Below, one piece after another: positions 5,824 to 6,773 of a DNA stretch of 6,773 nucleotides. The position numbers were made by a program, and so were the translations under genes. Position 1 is the first letter of the stretch. Each line of letters begins with the position of its first letter. The notes under the pieces were generated by a model. It was not told where the DNA came from and made no database searches. It worked only from the letters and a program-made list of their open reading frames with translations. This stretch comes from Candidatus Coatesiibacteriota bacterium (GTDB lineage Bacteria; Oederibacteriota; CAKKQC01). The stretch lies in assembly GCA_023265785.1 (NCBI GenBank), contig JAHFSL010000137.1, forward strand, positions 1 to 6,773, given 5' to 3'.

Positions 5824-6657
5824 ATGGATGCGCCGGCGACGCTGGAGGCCGTGGAACGGGCCGTCGAGGCCGTCCGGGGCACCAGCGCGTTCAAGCCCGA
5901 GGTGGCCATCATCCTGGGCACCGGGCTGGGTGGGCTGGCCAGGGAAATCAAGGTGGAAACGACGCTCCCCTACGAAAAGGTCCCCGGGTTCGTCCGGTCC
6001 ACGGTCGAAAGCCATTCGGGCCACCTCCTGCTGGGCACCCTGGAGGGCCGCCGGGTAGTCGCCATGTCCGGCCGGTTCCACCGGTACGAGGGATATTCCT
6101 TCGCGCAAATCACTTTTCCCGTCCGGGTGATGCGCGCGCTGGGCGCCAAAGCCCTGCTGGTCTCCAACGCCGCCGGGGGCATCAACCGGATGTTCGATCC
6201 CGGCGACCTGATGGTGATCGAGGACCACCTCAATCTCATGGGTGACAATCCCCTCATCGGGCCCAATGATTCCGCGCTGGGGCCCCGGTGGCCCGACCTG
6301 TACAACTGTTATGATCGCGACCTGCGCGCGCTGGCACTGGAGATCGGCCGGGAGGAGCGTCTGCGCGTGCGCCACGGCGTGTATGCCGCCATGACCGGGC
6401 CGTCGCTGGAAACGGCCGCCGAGTACCGGATGCTGGCCACGCTGGGCGCCGATGCGATCGGGATGTCCACCGTGCCCGAGGTTATCGTGGCCCGGCACGC
6501 CGGGATGAAGGTCCTGGGGGTCTCGGTCATCACCGACCGGTGCGTGGCGGATGCGCTGGGCCCCGCCAATGTGGAGGAAATCATCCGCATCGCCGGGGAG
6601 GCCGAACCCGGACTGACCCGGCTCATGAAACTGACCGCCGCCCGGATGGCCCCCTAG
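5824..6657 (+). CDS. Purine nucleoside phosphorylase (trimeric, PNP/MTAP family)
   Basis: This enzyme cleaves purine (deoxy)nucleosides with phosphate to the free base and (deoxy)ribose 1-phosphate, in cytoplasmic purine salvage. The 277-residue length fits the low-molecular-mass trimeric class. Motifs: the phosphate loop GTGLGGLA (32-39), GRFHRYEGY with H86 (83-91), SNAAGGIN (114-121), EDHLNLMGDNPL, MTGPSLETAAEYR with E196, GMSTVPEVIVARHAG (213-227), and SVITDRC. The position matching human Asn243, which contacts the 6-position of the purine, is Asp here (D238). I recall this in a bacterial subfamily, and it bears on specificity. ATG 5824 follows the methyltransferase stop directly, with GAGGGGAG (5809-5816) 7 bases upstream as a good ribosome site, so the two are probably translationally coupled. 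I withhold a gene symbol because punA, deoD and pnp are used inconsistently for this class. Confidence 0.93.
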   Translation: MDAPATLEAVERAVEAVRGTSAFKPEVAIILGTGLGGLAREIKVETTLPYEKVPGFVRSTVESHSGHLLLGTLEGRRVVAMSGRFHRYEGYSFAQITFPVRVMRALGAKALLVSNAAGGINRMFDPGDLMVIEDHLNLMGDNPLIGPNDSALGPRWPDLYNCYDRDLRALALEIGREERLRVRHGVYAAMTGPSLETAAEYRMLATLGADAIGMSTVPEVIVARHAGMKVLGVSVITDRCVADALGPANVEEIIRIAGEAEPGLTRLMKLTAARMAP

Positions 6658-6698
6658 ATGTTCGGCAGGAAGATCGCCCCGGGTGTAAACTACCCCCC

Positions 6699-6704
6699 AG
6701 GAAG
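6699..6704 (+). promoter_or_regulatory. Ribosome binding site for the ComFB-like gene
   Basis: AGGAAG lies 4 bases before ATG 6709. It favours this start over the in-frame ATG at 6658, which directly follows the pnp stop and has no such site. Confidence 0.5.
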
Positions 6705-6708
6705 CGCA

Positions 6709-6773
6709 ATGGCCAAACAGTACAAGAACTACATGGAGCAGGTGGTCGAGAAGGCCATGACGGAATACCTCCG
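6709..6773 (+). CDS. ComFB-like protein (late competence development family), 3'-partial
   Basis: Only 21 codons are inside the window: a short polar start (AKQY), then KNYMEQVVEKAMTEYL. The pattern of lysine-asparagine, a methionine-glutamate pair, two hydrophobics and a continuing amphipathic helix matches the opening of ComFB-family proteins (consensus like N-x-M-E-E-x-V). These are small, mostly helical proteins first named from the Bacillus subtilis comF locus; several have since been linked to cyclic-di-nucleotide sensing. With so little sequence the assignment is tentative. It is the only gene in the right-hand run with a spacer before it (51 bases), so it may have its own expression signal; I see no convincing promoter there. 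Confidence 0.45.
   Translation, partial: MAKQYKNYMEQVVEKAMTEYL

Noticed and set aside
4981..6498. Very long - strand open frame (505 codons) opposite the methyltransferase and PNP
   Set aside because: Its length comes from high GC and few stop codons. The protein is low-complexity His/Gly/Arg/Pro with no domain, while the + strand carries conserved motifs throughout.
6681..6700. GTGTAAACT and a short GGGT/ACCC stem before the ComFB-like gene, as a promoter or terminator
   Set aside because: There is no -35 at a suitable distance, and the stem is four pairs only; neither stands out from chance.
6658..6708. In-frame ATG 6658 as the start of the ComFB-like gene
   Set aside because: It has no ribosome site and adds a proline/glycine segment absent from the family opening. 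It is still possible through coupling to the pnp stop.

Overview
The window is GC-rich, densely coding bacterial DNA. It carries no RNA genes, insertion sequences or CRISPR repeats, and no non-coding stretch longer than about 60 bases. The gene content points to a diderm (Gram-negative type) bacterium. There is an outer-membrane beta-barrel protein of the PorV/UPF0164 family ending in a barrel signal, and next to it a secreted DUF11-repeat protein with a FlgD-like/type IX-like C-terminal domain. That pair is typical of FCB-group, PVC and related deep lineages such as Elusimicrobiota. I cannot fix the phylum from this sequence alone.

Left part (1-2289, + strand): the 3' end of a large surface protein (about two and a half DUF11 repeats plus a C-terminal sorting-like domain), followed by a PorV-like barrel protein. 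The barrel gene has an in-frame amber codon at 2107-2109, after which the homologous frame continues for 59 codons to a second stop at 2287-2289. It is therefore broken, recoded, or carries a sequence error.

Middle (2286-3200, - strand): a sugar-phosphate isomerase/epimerase-like TIM-barrel protein converges on the barrel gene. Their terminal stop codons overlap in one CTAG. A strong GC hairpin lies inside the 3' remnant of the barrel gene.

Right part (3225 to the end, + strand): a compact operon-like run divergent from the isomerase across only 24 bases. It contains tsaD (tRNA t6A synthesis), a GT2 glycosyltransferase of the dolichyl-phosphate-mannose-synthase type, a Trm112-like zinc-ribbon/SAM-methyltransferase protein with no ordinary start codon, a trimeric-type purine nucleoside phosphorylase, and the first codons of a ComFB-like protein. 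tsaD/GT overlap by ATGA, methyltransferase/PNP abut with no gap, and only the last gene has a spacer of about 50 bases. The products share no obvious single pathway, so this looks like a housekeeping cluster rather than a dedicated system.

No convincing new biological system is visible. The points most worth checking are the amber-interrupted PorV gene beside its probable cargo, the symmetric overlapping -10 elements between the isomerase and tsaD, and the missing start codon of the methyltransferase.
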